Assembly (NCBI GenBank): GCA_019054805.1 | Contig: JAHQIY010000014.1 | Span: forward strand, 1,054,001 to 1,118,000 | Length of the DNA stretch: 64,000 nucleotides | Reading direction: 5' to 3' | Source: Brachionus manjavacas | Lineage: Eukaryota; Rotifera; Eurotatoria; Ploima; Brachionidae | Shown: piece by piece, positions 45,472-58,442 of the stretch | Layout of the letters: every line of letters begins with the position of its first letter | Position numbering within the stretch: the first letter of the stretch is position 1 | Translations under genes and position numbers: made by a program | The notes under the pieces: model-generated | The model's input: only the letters and a program-made list of their open reading frames with translations | Databases searched by the model: none | What the model was told of the DNA's origin: nothing

Positions 45472-46501
45472 TTAATTTTGAAGTTCTTTGAATTCTTCTT
45501 CATCGCTCATGCCTAAAAATTAAAATAAATTAATATTTTTATTTTTTAACCAAGTATTTATTTAGCAAATACTAAAGAATCAATAGTAAGTAGCATCACA
45601 TTTGGTGGGGATAGATAAAATCAATCATAAACAAGAAAAAAACTTACTCAAAATTTGGTTCTAAATAAAAATATTTTTTTTTAAAACTCAAGTAAAATAA
45701 ACTAAAATGTATTGATTTTCCTAGCAATATTCTAATCAACTTCCATTACCTAATTTTATTTAAAAGCAAAGTGAGAAAAATTTCTTTTAAAATTTGGATG
45801 AAGATTGAAAAAAGCCTAAAAATTTCAATTACTAAATTCAAAATGAAAAAGAATTGAATTTATAAATTTATTCGTGAGGATGTCTTATGCTGCATTAGGA
45901 ATCAAAGTTTGGAAAAAAATTCCCAAAAATATTCTAATACATTTTTTTATGTCTTTTTAAATCTTCACCTTCAAAAAGTACCAATCTATAAACCCTCATT
46001 TTTGGTCAATTTAATCCAAATAATTTCGTAAGGAAAATATCTTCGTTACGGTATTTGACTGAAAAACTCAAATTTAATTTTCTATTTCAACCAATTTAAT
46101 TAAAAATGATCAATAGATAAAAATCTCGTCATAAAAAATTCTTACCATACACTGTTAGAAAATTCAAACAGAATATAGATAAATGTTCAAACACCAAAAA
46201 TATTCAAATCAAAAAATAAAATTTTAAAAGAATTATAAATTATAAATATGATATTCAAATTTTATTAAGATTAAATCAACATTTAAAACTTAAGTTATAT
46301 TTAAATACTTTGAATTTTTTAACATTCGTATTTTTATTTATTTGAATTCTGTTGGAAATTCTCATATTTTGATTTTGTTGATAATCTTTTTGGTTTTAGA
46401 TCTAAAAAATTCTTACCATCATCTATTACACCATCGATTTCAAGTGGCATTTTTTCATTAACAGAAAAAATGATATTCTTAAAGTTTCTTTTAATTTCCA
46501 T
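45472..46501 (-). CDS. Possible 41-residue two-exon microprotein
   Basis: Exon 1 at 46417-46501 starts with ATG and ends at a strong donor (GATG/GTAAGA); exon 2 at 45472-45512 starts after a TTTTTAG acceptor. Joined in phase they give 41 residues: EIKRNFKNIIFSVNEKMP, then LEIDGVIDDGMSDEEEFKEL, QN. Exon 2 alone starts with a tempting MSDEEEFKELQN, so it could also be the last exon of another transcript. The intron would be 904 bp, long for this window, and several tiny GT/AG-bounded pieces lie in it, such as a 6-nt one at about 46146-46151 that keeps frame. The product is acidic at the end and basic at the start. No family recognised; could be chance. Confidence 0.35.
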
Positions 46502-47120
46502 TAAAATTAGAAAAAAATATTTAAATTAATTAAAATTTGAATATCAAAATTGAATTGTATAAAGAATCAAATTTGGCATTTTAATTTACCAAATTTTTTT
46601 TTTAGAAAAGTTAATGTTTTTATTATTTATTTAGGTTTAAAACTCGTTGCGCGTAGTATTCAGGTGATAATAACTTTTTGTCAATAACAATAACTCTGCA
46701 GACCTGCAAGGGCCTCTAAAGAAACTTAATTTGAGTGATACATTTTGCAGAACGAGTTTTAGAACTAAACAAATAATTTTTTTTTTTGATCCAAAATTGA
46801 CCATGCTTCAAATTTCTTATTTGAATTTAACTCAAAATTTATCTTATTCAAAAAAAAAATTAAATTAATATATCATCACTATTTTTACTAAATAGTTTTA
46901 CTAAAAATTACATGCTCAATTAAATTTGAGTTTTTATGCCATTTAATCTAAATTTAAACTATAAAGAGTTATTATTTTTTATGTCATTGATTTAAGTCTT
47001 TAAAAGAAAAATTCAATCCTCAAATTTAAATCTCTAAAATCATTTATTTTAAATTGTATACAAAGATTAATAGATTGGCGAGCTTGACTAAGCCAAAAAG
47101 CTTGACAAATTAAACAAGAA
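46502..47120. other. Spacer with a short TIR element
   Basis: Apart from the 46632-46770 repeat, no feature seen. It contains the 3' flank of CARMIL. Confidence 0.5.
46632..46770. repeat. Small MITE-like element with inverted ends
   Basis: GGTTTAAAACTCGTTGCGC at the left and, reversed from the right, GTTCTAAAACTCGTTCTGC bracket about 90 bp of noticeably GC-richer sequence (containing CTGCAGACCTGCAAGGGCC). TTTA/TAAA-type sequence flanks both ends. Probably a tiny non-autonomous DNA element. Confidence 0.5.
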
Positions 47121-50100
47121 TCATACTTTGCTCTCATCAGACCACATTTGTGCAATTTCCCTAACCGAGCTTCGTTTTTCACTATCTACATTTTCCTTGC
47201 TGGCAATTTTGGAATCAATTACCGAACTAGCACTGCTGGAACTAATGCTTGACGTGCTTGTAGTTCCGGTCGAATTATTCGCATTTAGTTTAATGCCATT
47301 TAGTTCGCCCAACTTATTTGTGTTAGTGTTAGTGTTAGTCGAGCCGTTCATGGTTGACACTGGTCTTAGCTTGACTAGGTTAATTGCTGCACATTCGCTA
47401 GACTTACCCGGTCCAAATGCCGGTCTTGGTGGCTTCTGTGGTGGAATGGGAGGAAGCGGCTTCGAAGACTTACAATCTTCTTCTGATATTTCGCCCATTT
47501 CGTCATATTTTTTCAAATTTTTCTCCTCTTTTTTTTCAAACATGCTCAAACGATTACCGAGCTTGGTCGAAGCAAACACCGGAGCCGGGTCCGGATTATC
47601 AGCCTCAACGGGAGCAGGTTTATTTCTTACAGTTTTTCTTAGTCTTATATTACCAAGTATGTTCTTGTCTATTTTGATTTGTTCGGCTTGGAATGCTAAT
47701 GGTTTGTAACCAGCTGAGCCCGCCGGTGAAATTGGCTTTGACACTTCTGCAACAGGCTCATTCTCTTGCACAAATGGGTCGGAATTTTCACTTGGTGCCA
47801 ATTCGGTTCCTAAACTTGCAGACGGGTTTTTAACAGTGGGTTTTTTAATGTTGGCGCGCTTGGGCCTTGATTTGTTTATGTGTTGTAATGGTCTGATACT
47901 GTCTTCATTGGATTCGGATATTTCTTCGGTTTTTATTTCCGGCACTGGGGCTGCAGTGGTCACATTTTGCTCAATTTCTTTGGTTTCGTTCACTTTTCGG
48001 CCAATTTTTGGTGATGTTATTTTTTGACCAACTCCAAGATTGCCAAAAAACGATTTGACCAAATTTTTGCTCTTGCGCGGAGCTGGCGTTGGCACAGTGT
48101 TGATCTCAGGTGTTTCTTTTTTGAAGCTGGATAGCACCGGAGTTTTGTCCAAATCGTCCGATTTGAAGCTGTCAGGGGTTTTTTCACGACTTTTGTTCTC
48201 ATCTAATAAATCGTCATCAGAGGAATTCTCAATTAGATTCTCATTAGAAGATGACGAAAGGTGTTTGGTTGGTGACAGTGATCGATTTGTTAACTCATTG
48301 GGAGTTTGATTAGCAGGCGTTTCGTATATTTGGGAAGAAATAGGCCTCTTGCTTTTAGAGTTCATGGATTCAACGCGTTGCTGCACTGAGAGTGATGTTG
48401 ACTCTGGCATAGGGCTATTAGGCAAAGAAATGTTGGCAAATGGAAGTCTAATGCCTCCAGCAATTTTTTTACCAAGTAGTTCTACTGCCGAAGCAGTCTC
48501 AGTTGAAAGATTTGGATTGAAAGCTCGACTGGACGCGTCCATTTGGCTATTAGCTTTTTTTTCTGTTTGAATTTTGGACTCGAGCATCACTTTTTCCGCC
48601 ATTGACAACGATAAATTATAAGTTAATTCACTTAAATTAAAAAAAAAGTTGATATTTATTTCTCAAAAAAATATGAAGTACTTAATTTGATTAAATTTTA
48701 TATTAAAAAATTAATTTCAAATAATTGCTGCCATAAAAGTTTGTTCGGATAATTTTAAAATAAATATAAATAATGAACACTTGATATGATATTTTTCTTT
48801 TTGAAATTATTAATTTAATTATCAAAAATTTTCATGTCGAAATCTTATTTTGGAATATTTAAAAAGAAAAAAAATCATTCTAAATTAATTAAAGAATTTA
48901 GCAGAATATCCTCTTCAAATTAAATATTTTATATTGACCTAAGAATTTTTATTAGAAAGTTGAGATATAAAAAATTTGTACAAATTGAAAAAAAGACATA
49001 TTTTGGAAAATTTTTATTAAATAATTTGACCCCTAAAACCTTTTATCAAAAATTATCAGACTCTCAAGAAGAATGAAACATTTTTTTTATCACGCATTTT
49101 CTTAAAGAAAATATAAAATCATACTTTTTCATAAAGAATTCTTATCAAATTTTAGATGATTTAAGTTTGAAATTCACTCTCTTAAATATTTATTTTCAAA
49201 TTAAATTTTTTACTTTCTGATCTTTAAATTAGATAAAATGAGTAAAAAAATGATTCCATGAATTTTTTTGAATCTAAAAAAATTTTTCGCGTTAACATTT
49301 ATTCAAGCTTCCATTATTACCAGATGCTTATAATGAAACAAAAAATAGATATTTTCACATGGCACAATTTAAAAAATTCGGTCATTTAAAGAGCCAAGTT
49401 TTATCATTTATCTTGTTTTACTAAAGCTGAGGGAGCTGATAACCTCTTTTGAAATATTGATTTAGGGTTCCATGGACAAGGGAAGATTAAATGATAATGC
49501 TAGTATTGAAGTAAGCAGAGTTGGTAAAATCTATTGGAATTTTTTTTGGCATTGTGAACTTTAGAAAAAAAAGTCAAAGGAATATTTAAAAATTTCAATA
49601 GCCTTTACATAGAATTATTAAATGTGTGTGAATTTTTTAGAATTATTTTCAAAAGGTTAGAATTATGGGTTACACTGAATTGTTCACTTGATTCAATTTT
49701 GGACTTTTAGAAAATAATCATTGAGTTTTTTTAATTTTTGTTTTCGAATGCCTTATTTTTTCACTAATAATGATTATGTATCAGGAAATATTTGAATTTT
49801 TTCAAATTCCTCATCTCCAAACAAAAAATATCTGGTTTCGCCCTTGACTGGACACTTAAAATGATTAAAAAATATGAACGTGTTTAAAAGAGACCATATA
49901 AGAATAAAAAAATAGTAAAAAACCAAAAAAATGTCAGTCTGTAATTATTCAATTATTCTTTTAAATGAAATTTTAAAGAAAATAATATGAAACAGTTTCG
50001 AAGCAACTTAATTAAAAATTTTATTAAATAAAATATCCATTTTTTTATTTCAAAAGAATACAAATCTATACTCAAACAGTCTCACTTTTCCGGATATTCC

Positions 50101-53100
50101 GACAAAAAAATCACCGAATATAATTTTTTTCCTCTAAAAATGAGATTTCAAAGCGGAACTTGAGCTTGTTGCATTTAAATGAAATAGAGCAAATAATTTT
50201 CTACTTTAAATGAGAAAAATTGTATGATTTTTTTGACTTGTAAAATAACAAAAAAAATTCTTTGCTCTATTTAAAAAGCTCCAAACGATATTAAAAAAAT
50301 AAAATAAAAAAAAATCTAAAATTATTTTTTCTCACCACAAATCGTTATGTATTTGAACCAGCATTGAATTGGTGTATTCTTTGATGGTAGATTTTAGTTT
50401 AGCAATGTCGGTCTCGATCGGGAATTGCCTATTCTATTGAGGAAAACAATTAAAAAAAATTAATACTTTAAATGCTTTCAGTTTATAAAGAGGAGGCACT
50501 AATCTGAAAAAGATTAAAAAAATATATATTTACATATTGCTGAGAGCTTGATTGATTCGAATTTAATGAGAGCTGATGAATGGAACTCGAATATTTCGGA
50601 TATGATTTTGTTAATTTATTCACCAATTCTCTCTCCAAATCGATAACTAAATCGTCAAGTCTTTCAGTATAGCTCTCATTCAATTGTTTAAAGTATTTGT
50701 CCACCGAATTGGTGGTCAAATAAAAATTAGCTGATTCATTTAAATATTGCAGTACCTTAAGTAAAAAAAATAAATAAAAAAAATTATGTCAAGATTCGTA
50801 CTTCTTTGATGGAACCAGGCTGATTATTGATATCGATTTGATTTTCACTGAGCGAGTCCGAGTCGGTCTCGTTTTCGCTTGATTTCTTCTTTAATTTTAA
50901 AAATTAGAAAGGAAAGTAGCTGCTAATGATGATGGGTTACAATATGGCCCGGGGACTGATGTGGCAGGAGAGACGATGTGGAACTGGACGAGTGGGAGCC
51001 AAGGGATACATTCAACTGATGATTTGTATTCATTGATGCTGACTCATTTATGAGCTTCATTTTGCTCTTGAACAACTGATTCAAATCGCATTTTTGTTCC
51101 GATTTTAGCAGACTTCGCTGCGATAAGGTATCTGTCATCTTAACAAAAAAATCATTAAATTTTCACCTCGAAAAATCTTTGAATGAGACATAATTTATTT
51201 CAAATTTTATGGCAAAAAAGATCATCTTAAAAAAAATAAAATATTAATCAAAAATTTTAAATTTTTTATTATAATTTTAACATTGAGAAAATTTATTTTT
51301 TCGAAAAGTTTACCATTGAAACTAAGCAGGAGATTGATGTCTCCTAATATTTGTTTTTGTTGACTAATTTAAAAGCAAGTAAACTTAGTTGACAATAAAT
51401 CGAATGCTTAAGGTGTATTAGCTTGGCGAAAATGACATTAGTTAGCTTATGACCTAGGGGATTAGTTTTGGCACTCATGCCTCCGATAGTCTGCAGCCTA
51501 TCGCTTCTTAATCAAACTAGATTAGGCCTCTAGATAATCTCTAATTTTGACATTTTAAAATTTTAGTCATTTTTTTTAAATGAATTTTGAGTCATGTTTC
51601 GAAAAAACATAATTTTTCCAACAAGTGGATGTAAATTATAATAAAAACTGTTTTTAGCTTGTTGTTTTGTTCTTAAATTAAAAAAAAAGCCTAGAAAAAA
51701 ATATTTTTAATTGAAGCTGTATTTTTAGGCTTTGTTAAAATTAAATTAGAAAAATTTTAATTCCACAATTTGCCTTTGCCGGATCAATAGCGATATCTAG
51801 TTGCGTAACTTAAGCCCTAACAAACTTGAGAAATTGTTAAAAAATATTTTTATTTTTTCAGGCTTAATTTCATTGAAACAAAAACAGCACTTGGTACTAA
51901 AATAGGTATTGGTTTGAATGAGTGATTATGTCGAGACAGGTATAAATAATGGACGGGTGAGTGAAAATTTAGGAAAAATTGTAGATAAAAATGAAATATA
52001 ACCTGTTTGACAATATCGACCACCTTATCTGGCGATTTTTGATACAAAATACAAATATCATTTATTGGCATTTGAATTGTTTTGAGAGTAAAATTTCTTA
52101 ATTAAACGAAAAATATTAATCATAAATTTAGGGATGAACTCATTTAGGTTTTACCTCTTTAACGAGTCTTGGATTCGTTGATATGACGCTAGACTTATAT
52201 TTGATCGGTCGAATATCAACGTTTCTAGTGATCGATTGACTTGCAGTGACTTGGAAAGTAGATTGATACCAAAATCACCCAAGTCGTTGCCAGATATGTC
52301 CAACAATTTAAGTTTTTTGAACTCGCCCATTTCGCTAATTAAGTCGTTTAGGCCCGATTTCAGCCGGCAGTCTATAAGCCATAGCTGCTCTAAGCCATGA
52401 CTCTGGGACACCAACCATTTAATGAGTGAGTGCATTACGCGACCAACAATTCTATTAATTATTTTTTTGATTAATCTGAAGCAAAATATAAATTTTTTAA
52501 TTTACTTTGATTTTGAATATTGAAAGTTTCGGCTCAGTGAAAGACTTCTGATGTTTGTATGATGCATTTGAGCTATCAGTAAATCGGTGTCTGAATCAAG
52601 GTCTAAACAATTTAATTTATTAAATAAATTTTATTTTATTTTCTTCAAATTTTACTATTATCACTTAAATCTACGCTTTTAATCACTAAATTTTGGCCAA
52701 ATTCGTACAAAAAGGTCCGTACATTTGGGCCTAGATCGTTCGAAGCCAAATTCAGATGAAGCCCATTCAAATTTTGGTTGTGTTTTAAACTTGACAAAAT
52801 TATTCTAAAATAAGAAAAATTTACAAATTTTTATTTCCAATTTTTTTCCAAGAATAAAATTTAAGTTAAATTTTTTGCAAATTATTTTTAAGATCAGTAA
52901 TGTACTTATTAATCGTTAAGTTAAGTATAATTTCAAGTGCTCTAAGCTAATAAAGCATTACTTAAAATTAAGTATTCTTTGAATATTTTCATTTATATCT
53001 TTTAAATAAAAATTCAAATTTTTTTTTTTAATTTCAATAACTGAAAGATTAAATCGTTTAAAGGCCCAAAATTCAAAATTTTTACATTTGAACCAAGATT

Positions 53101-56100
53101 TTAAAAAAAAATAAAAAAAAAATAGAGGAGAGACAATAAAGATGTGACATAATTCGAATTTTCTAATAAGTTCACGATTTTCCTTATTTCAGTGTATATT
53201 TTAACTTATTTTACTTCAGTTATATTTTTTTACTTTTTAAACTGAAGGAATTTAATTCGGTACATATAAGTAAATAAAAAAAGTACAATATAGAAAATAC
53301 GAATTTTTAATTAACAGAGGACCAGTTGGTAAGAGTGGTGGATTTATCAGATTGTTTTTCAACTGTAAATGATGATTTATTGAATAGCTTTAATGCTTAG
53401 TTAAAATTAAATAAAAATGGACATTAAAGTATTTGGTACTAACAGAAACAAAGACTCTTAATGATCGAAGTGCTATCTTGGGTTTGGTACATTGATTATT
53501 TTACCTTAAAGTAGTTTAAAACTTCTAACAATATAGCTTAGCATTTTAAGACAAATTGAAATTTATGATCAAATTTTCGTGATCTTGTTCAAAAATTATT
53601 TTTTAAAAAATGTTGAAAAAAATTTTTGTCTATGAAATTTAATGCAGGGACATATTTTTATGTTTAGCAAACCATAATTGATCTTGAGCAAGTGTTACGC
53701 ATAATTCTGCGACACCAAAATTTTCACACAGTTCTGCTGATAAAAAAATTCAATATCCCTTAAAAATATGCTCTTGTATTAAATTTTTTTATTAAAAAAT
53801 ACTTAAAGAATTTTTATTAGATTGTGTGATTATGATTATGAAATTTGATCATTAACTTAATTTTGCTGATTTTAACACTCAAAACCCAGAGGGTTTTTTT
53901 CGACCGTACAAATTTAATTATTTTTGACGATCTTTTTTTCCATCAAAATTAAAATCAAAAAAATGTTATTATTAATAAATTTTGATTACAAAATATTTTT
54001 ATTTTCATGCAAAAAAAAGTATACGTTAACCCAAAGAGAGTTAATGGAACCTCCAAAAATATTGTATTTTTTTTGGTAAAATAAAGTAAAGACATTCTAA
54101 TTATGTTTTTAATTCCAAACTCTACTCCATTTCAATAATTCCTATAACAAATAATAACTTTTTGAGCCAAATCTCGATGAAAGCTACCTTACAAGCTCTT
54201 GATCATCTTAGGAATGCGGATGATACCCAACAAGAAGTCTCTGATGATAATTTTAATTATTATGAGGATAATTAAAACTTTGACAATGATTTGAAGAAAA
54301 AATGAAAACACAAAATCAACCTAATACCGAATATGAATAACCTGAAGAAGAATAAGCAACTTACATTGAAAAAAATTCAAAAAATAGAACGATATGGATT
54401 TGACTGAGAACAGGGAAGTGGCAAGTCTTAGGAAAACGATAAATTTAAGATGAGAAAGTTATACCAACAAGCTATGCTACACGAAAATAAATGAGACCAA
54501 GCTGTCAGAATTTTTCATGATTTTTGACTTGGAGATGATAATTTTATATTGAATTGTACCAATTGTCACCCGAAAGCAGTAGATCCCAAACTTTCATTTA
54601 CAAAAAGAGATATATTGGCTTTTATCGGCATCTTTTACGCAAGAAATATTTAATGCCAGAATGTTTCTCTCAAAGCCATGTGGTCAAGAATTTATGAAGT
54701 ACAATTGCTTCCGTAATGGAAACAAATCGAGCTTTACTTGTGACAAATGTAAACAATTTATATGTGGTCTTTGTGTAGGGGAGAAGGTTTTTGAATGGAC
54801 CTGTAAAAATTGTTAAGAAAAAGTGATACAAATTTGAAAAAAAAATTCTCTTGTATTTTTATCTAATTTATTTTATGAATAATTTTAAAATTTAATTCAA
54901 AAATATGAAAATTTTTTTTATACATTTTGAATAATGGTAACTTATGCTATCAAAAAAGCATATTTTTTTAAATGGTTTTTTTTGGATCCTTTTAGTACTT
55001 AACGAATAAAAAAAAAATCGGTGTTTGAGAGTTTAAGGATTTGAAAAAAGTTAATTAAACTTTAAAGACTTACTGGACTAATGATGCAGGTAGTTTACAG
55101 TTCGATAATTCTAGATGTGACAAAACTTTATTGTTCAGCAAAAATTTAATCAAATTCTCGGTGTTAACCAATTTGTGAAAACTGGTATTATTGTTTAGGA
55201 CCAGTTTTTTTAAACTAGTGTCACAACCACCTTTTCCCAGGCTGTTAAATAATCTTTCAATATCAATATCAGTGCTGGTCAAATTTAACTCGACTAGTTG
55301 ATTTGGTTCGGACAAATATTTAAAAAAATCAATTGGTTCATCTTTCAGATTATTAAATGATAAATCCAATGTATTGAGTAAATATAGATTAATTGTAGAG
55401 AATAAAATGTTGATGCTTTTAGAGGAAATTGAACACTTGGACAAATGAATACCGATTAGGTTCGAATGAGTCGAACTGGTCTCGTGATTTTTGAACAAGT
55501 TTATAAATTGAACTAGGCCTCGATCTTCGATTGAGTTGCGTGAAAAATTAATTGATCTTAAATTGGTGATTGTGTTCGAAATTGGTAAGAGCTGACTGAA
55601 TTGTTTGACTTTTATTTGAGAGAAATAGTTCTGAAGTTTGTTGAAAAATTCCGCTTTTATATTCGATTGAACTAGAGTTAACTTTTTGAAATTACAGGTC
55701 GGCAGAACCAAAACTTTTATTAATTCTTCTTGCATTTCATTAGACTTTAAAGAAAAAAAAGAAAAAATTTAAAAAAATAAAAAATGAAAAATTTAATTTT
55801 ACTAGTTTAACTCCCTCAGAATGAAAAGACTCGAACCATTTGTTGTGTCTGAGTGCCCAAATTAAAGGATAAAAATCCCTACAAAATTAAATTGCTTAAA
55901 TTAAATAAAATTCTAATTTATTATTTTTACTTTATGCTAACATAGTCAAAATCATTTAGAGAAAACTCGGTTAACGAGTTCTTTCCGTAAATAACATTCA
56001 CATCCCACACCACTTCTTGGTAAAAGCATACTGAATTATAATCACAGCAAACTGTGTATGCTTTTGAATACGAATCACATAGATTCAGTTTTTTCCGTAA

Positions 56101-56787
56101 GTATTTCGACTCGTTTATGTCTTTGTAAATTTTGCTGAGTCTTTTTTCCGGTTGAATGTTCACTGTTTCGATTAAATCTCTTTGGAAAATAAAATGAAAT
56201 TTAATTTAATTTTAGTTTTTTAAGTTATTACCTTATTGTTACTGATGGAAAAATGTCAAATAAGTTATTGCTATAATGATGCAAAATTTCGTCTATTTCA
56301 TTTGAGTCAACATCATCGGAATTTTCAATCGAATGAAGCCTAAATTCTTTGTCATTTGTATAGAAGGTAACCTAGATAAATTTTATAATAAATTAAAAAT
56401 CTATTTTTTTCTTATTACTAACCTGATTTGGTGAGAGACTTTCAATTTTTTTGACATCAAAAAAATGGAACATTGTTTCTACCTTGTTTGGTTTGTTATT
56501 TTTAGATATGGCTATTAAGAATATTCGGTAATCACATAAACACTTTAATGGAAGATAAAATATTACAAAAAAAATAATTTAATTTGTTTTCTTTTTACCA
56601 AAATTCTAGTCTCGAATTTTTCCGTTTTGGTTAGCTCGAGCCGGACCAGCTTTCTGAGTGCCCGTCTTGACTCCCGGCCAAGAACATCATTAATTGCTAT
56701 TTTGTTTAATTTTATCATTTTTTCCCCTAAAACTAAAAAGCGTTTCTTCTTACCTTGAATAATTTCCTCCTCGTCCAAATTAATCAT
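47121..56787 (-). CDS. CARMIL: CARMIL, capping protein, Arp2/3 and myosin-I linker
   Basis: Fifteen exons: 56599-56787, 56423-56542, 56232-56371, 55931-56179, 55803-55878, 55074-55744, 52656-52804, 52506-52602, 52155-52451, 52003-52096, 50941-51138, 50802-50888, 50534-50755, 50336-50433, 47121-48630; all phases close, about 1398 residues (human CARMIL1 about 1370). Order: PH-like domain (INDVLGRESRRALRKLVRLEL), linker with YSKAYTVCCDYN and EVVWDVNVIY, a long leucine-rich-repeat domain (LNTLDLSFNNLKDE, LKLLDISGNDLGDFG), helical region, and a disordered tail. The tail carries the CPI motif that binds actin capping protein, LQHINKSRPK plus Pro (residues 1144-1160, bases 47838-47888; consensus Thr is Asn), and a Pro-rich stretch (PLPPIPPQKPPRP). 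It regulates actin barbed-end capping at the plasma membrane. The second motif (CSI) was not recognised. Introns are 46-100 bp except three of 2269, 864 and 1705 bp. Exons 11-14 (helical region) are least certain. Confidence 0.9.
48631..50335. other. 1.7 kb CARMIL intron
   Basis: AT-rich; no transposon or RNA gene recognised in it. Confidence 0.5.
51139..52002. other. 864-bp CARMIL intron with a GC-richer patch
   Basis: At 51410-51550 the intron has complex, less AT-rich sequence with short palindromes (for example AGGAGATTGATGTCTCCT at 51329-51346). It could hold an intronic enhancer, a small RNA or a transposon relic; no RNA family was recognised. Confidence 0.3.
53872..55036 (+). mobile_element. 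piggyBac element remnant in the largest CARMIL intron
   Basis: TTAA occurs at 53872-53875 and 55033-55036, followed inward by related ends (CACTCAAAACC on the left; ACTCTCAAACACC on the right, reversed). Inside, the plus strand carries broken pieces of a piggyBac transposase: an acidic N-terminus (LRNADDTQQEVSDDN), a middle piece with FILNCTNCHPKAVDPKLSFT followed by KRDILAFIGIFYAR, then a jump to the C-terminal Cys-rich finger (FTCDKCKQFICGLCVGEK...CKNC) with TGA/TAA stops and a large deletion of the catalytic core. It is antisense to CARMIL and its right end lies only 37 bp from the exon boundary at 55074. Confidence 0.75.
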
Positions 56788-58442
56788 CGCATACTTTGTT
56801 TGTAAACTTGATTGTAAAAATAGCAAGTAATTTTAATTAAACCTTTGATGATTAACAAAATTTTAATTTTAAAAAATATAAAATTATTTCTTCATAACTT
56901 AAAAAAATTTCAATTTTATATATAACTTGTCAAGATGAAATTTAATGAAAGTTTGAGGGGTGTTTAAAGCTAAAATATAAACGTACATGACTAAGATTTC
57001 AAATTGTGAAAATAAAAGTTAAGAATAGTTTTTAAAATGTTTATTTAAAATAGAAGTCCGTGGTGTTGTCGAAATAATTGGCGATTACTTTCCTAGAGAG
57101 TATTAGTAAATGAGAAATTCACGATTTGAGATTAACCATAAGATTTTTAGTCTCAAATATTAATTGAAAATGATCTTTGTTTCACTTAACTTAATCTTTT
57201 CACCAAAACACCTTGAGCGTTTTTAAGATAAAAATACCTTTTTAGTTGAATTTTCTAACTTATGTAGAAAATATTTTTAAAATATTTAACTTTCTTTTTA
57301 ATTTTAAAATTAATTTCAAAGCAACACACTAATTTAACATTAATGCAAAGTTGTATTTTAATAAAACTGCTTTGGCAATTTTTTATTATCATTGTGCTTT
57401 CATTAATCATTAAAGTCAAATTAGGTAAGGCTGTCTATCAACAAATAAAATATTATAATAACTAAAAAATTTAAAAATAAATTATCTAAAAGTCATTAGA
57501 GAGAAAGTCTAGTATTTATGGTATCTTAAAATTTTATCTCTATATTGCTTCGATGAAACAATTTCTCTTTTGTTATTTTTAGAGAATATTCTATTTTTTT
57601 AAACTGAATTTATAGTTCATTTATATAATTCGGTCAGCCCAAATTTTCCAATAATTTTTAGCCAAAACAAGCTTATAAGTGATTAAGAACACATTACCTT
57701 AAAATATGGAATAATTCTTATTTAATGATAAATTCAGAACAGGATTAAAAATCTTTTTAGTCATTCGAAAATTCAAATAAAAAGAGATCCAAAACCATAT
57801 TAAATTAAAATTTACCTATTAAAGTATTTTTTAAATTTGAGCATAAATATTTACTACAATAATCCACTTCTCCTAGACAAATATTATTCTAACTAAATAA
57901 AATAAACTTTTTATCAGAATTTTTTTAAACAAATTTCTCAAAATTTAATTGATTTAGAATAAGATAATGAAAATGAAATTTTATTCAAATGCTAATGCTT
58001 TGTTCATCAATTATTTAATAAAATGAAAAAAAAACAACAAAGTTGAGTTATAACAATTTTTTAATTAAAAATTTTAAAAAAGTGAAAATTGTTTTTTGGT
58101 TATCAACACAAACTTATCTTTTTTTGAGCAATTATTTTTTTTAATTTATTGTCGTAAATTTTTTCTTACAAAATGAAGCTTTTTTTATATTTTAATTCAA
58201 TTCAAAATCATATAATAGAATAAAAAGTATTCGTTTTAAACTTATTTGTTTAATAAAATTCAAGTTATGGTGTTTAAAAATTGTTCACTTTACAAAATAA
58301 AAAACAAGTTCATTTTTTTTATTAAAATAACTTAGAATTTAACATAGTTTTTTTTTTTAAATAGAAAATAATCATAATGAGTTCGAAAAATTACAACCAA
58401 AAAAATGATAAAAAAAGCTAAAAACTAAAAACTAAATTCAGG
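56788..58442. other. AT-rich spacer between CARMIL and BCKDHA
   Basis: Would include the CARMIL promoter and the BCKDHA 3' flank. No gene, repeat or RNA recognised. Confidence 0.55.

Noticed and set aside
47128-47709. 193-codon open frame on the plus strand
   Set aside because: It is antisense to the conserved last exon of CARMIL and is kept open by that exon's codon bias.
52476-52505. A 30-bp CARMIL intron
   Set aside because: A 54-bp alternative (52452-52505) keeps the same phase, matches the usual intron size, and gives a better leucine-rich-repeat spacing.
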